A stretch of DNA of 64,000 nt from Dyadobacter soli (lineage in GTDB: Bacteria; Bacteroidota; Bacteroidia; Cytophagales; Spirosomataceae). The notes below the pieces were generated by a model that did no database searches, was not told where the DNA came from, and saw nothing but the letters and a program-made list of their open reading frames with translations. Location of the stretch: the NCBI RefSeq assembly GCF_900101885.1, contig NZ_FNAN01000004.1, positions 248,001-312,000 on the forward strand, written 5' to 3'. Shown here piece by piece: positions 63,641 through 64,000 of the stretch (the stretch's first letter is position 1; each line of letters opens with the position of its first letter). The position numbers and the translations under genes were made by a program.

Positions 63641-64000
63641 TACACTTCCGCAACGTCCGCCTTGACCGGATACCGCACGTAACCCGTAAATGCCATCCGC
63701 TGCCCCATTTCACGATATGCCTCGTTCGCTTCCGGAGCCCAGGTACCGAGCCCGTCGACATAGCGGTTGAACATGCAGAAAGCCGCCGCGATCAGCACCG
63801 TGTCGTGGATTTCCTTGTCACCGGCTCCTTCTGCGCGGGCTGCGGCGATGTCCTCGTCCGTCACAGCTTTGCCGCTTTTCTGTACTTTGGCAGCGATATT
63901 CAGCAATGCGCGTAATTTGGGCGAGACTTCGATCTTTTGGAAACCGTCCTTAATGTCGTCGATCAGGCTCAGGTCATAACCTAAATGCGCCATCGCTGCC
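63640..64000 (-). CDS. Carboxymuconolactone decarboxylase-like protein (partial, N-terminus beyond window)
   Basis: The frame is open to the right edge and reads AAMAHLGYDLSLIDDIKDGF near the edge. The visible C-terminal about 120 residues are paralogous to the neighbouring CMD gene (KVQKSGKAVTDEDIAAARAE, KEIHDTVLIAAAFCMFNRYV). The CxxC active site would lie outside the window. An internal ATG at 63993 is not the true start, because conserved sequence continues upstream. Confidence 0.85.
   Translation of the reverse strand, partial: AAMAHLGYDLSLIDDIKDGFQKIEVSPKLRALLNIAAKVQKSGKAVTDEDIAAARAEGAGDKEIHDTVLIAAAFCMFNRYVDGLGTWAPEANEAYREMGQRMAFTGYVRYPVKADVAEV

Overview
The window looks like a chromosomal stretch from a member of the Bacteroidota, most likely a Cytophagales bacterium of the Dyadobacter/Spirosomaceae type. 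The evidence is a fused LpxC-FabZ gene, a type IX secretion (T9SS) sorting domain on a secreted enzyme, a DUF4494 gene, TonB-dependent receptors with a carboxypeptidase-regulatory-like N-terminus, an ECF sigma/anti-sigma pair, and promoters matching the Bacteroidota form TTTG-N19/20-TAnnTTTG. The genus is an inference from protein style and was not searched.

Layout. 1-8.3 kb: edge of a Uma2-family nuclease gene, exonuclease III, a polytopic membrane protein, an LEA14-like lipoprotein, a DUF4494 protein, two secreted proteins (one with an OmpA domain), LpxH and a carboxypeptidase-regulatory-like protein. 8.5-13.5 kb: housekeeping genes (cdsA, DUF2007, CPBP protease, dusB, a biotin carrier, pyrH, frr). 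13.7-18.9 kb: UDP-xylose synthesis pair (ugd, uxs), acyl-CoA dehydrogenase, SPFH/NfeD pair. 19-25.3 kb: tandem PafA-type alkaline phosphatases and an M16 peptidase. 25.5-35.9 kb: lipoprotein, thioesterase, TamB, TsaD, a T9SS-exported PQQ-type dehydrogenase, an IPT/NHL lipoprotein and a MOSC protein. 36-40.7 kb: lipid A operon HD-lpxD-lpxC/fabZ-lpxA, then a CAT-anticodon tRNA. 41-47.3 kb: acyltransferase, glycosyltransferase, a YadA-head/S74 surface protein, a CE15-like esterase and small or decayed genes. 47.4-54.7 kb: a compact all-minus signalling island. 54.7-55.3 kb: a non-coding symmetric repeat island. 55.3-64 kb: two TonB receptors, a DUF3179 protein, an MFS transporter and two AhpD-like (CMD) genes.

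The most notable system is at 47458-54744. In transcription order it encodes an ECF sigma factor, a membrane anti-sigma factor, an FHA protein with a zinc ribbon, an acidic unknown protein, a zinc-ribbon FHA protein, a membrane PP2C phosphatase, a membrane Ser/Thr kinase with Sel1 repeats, and a membrane-anchored caspase-like protease. This is a writer/eraser/reader phosphosignalling set joined to a protease effector and its own transcription factor. Its function is not known to me. Immediately upstream sits an unusual array of inverted octamer repeats enclosing four mirror-arranged REP-like hairpins. Several other intergenic regions carry hairpin families, including a pair with a compensatory base change that keeps the stem.
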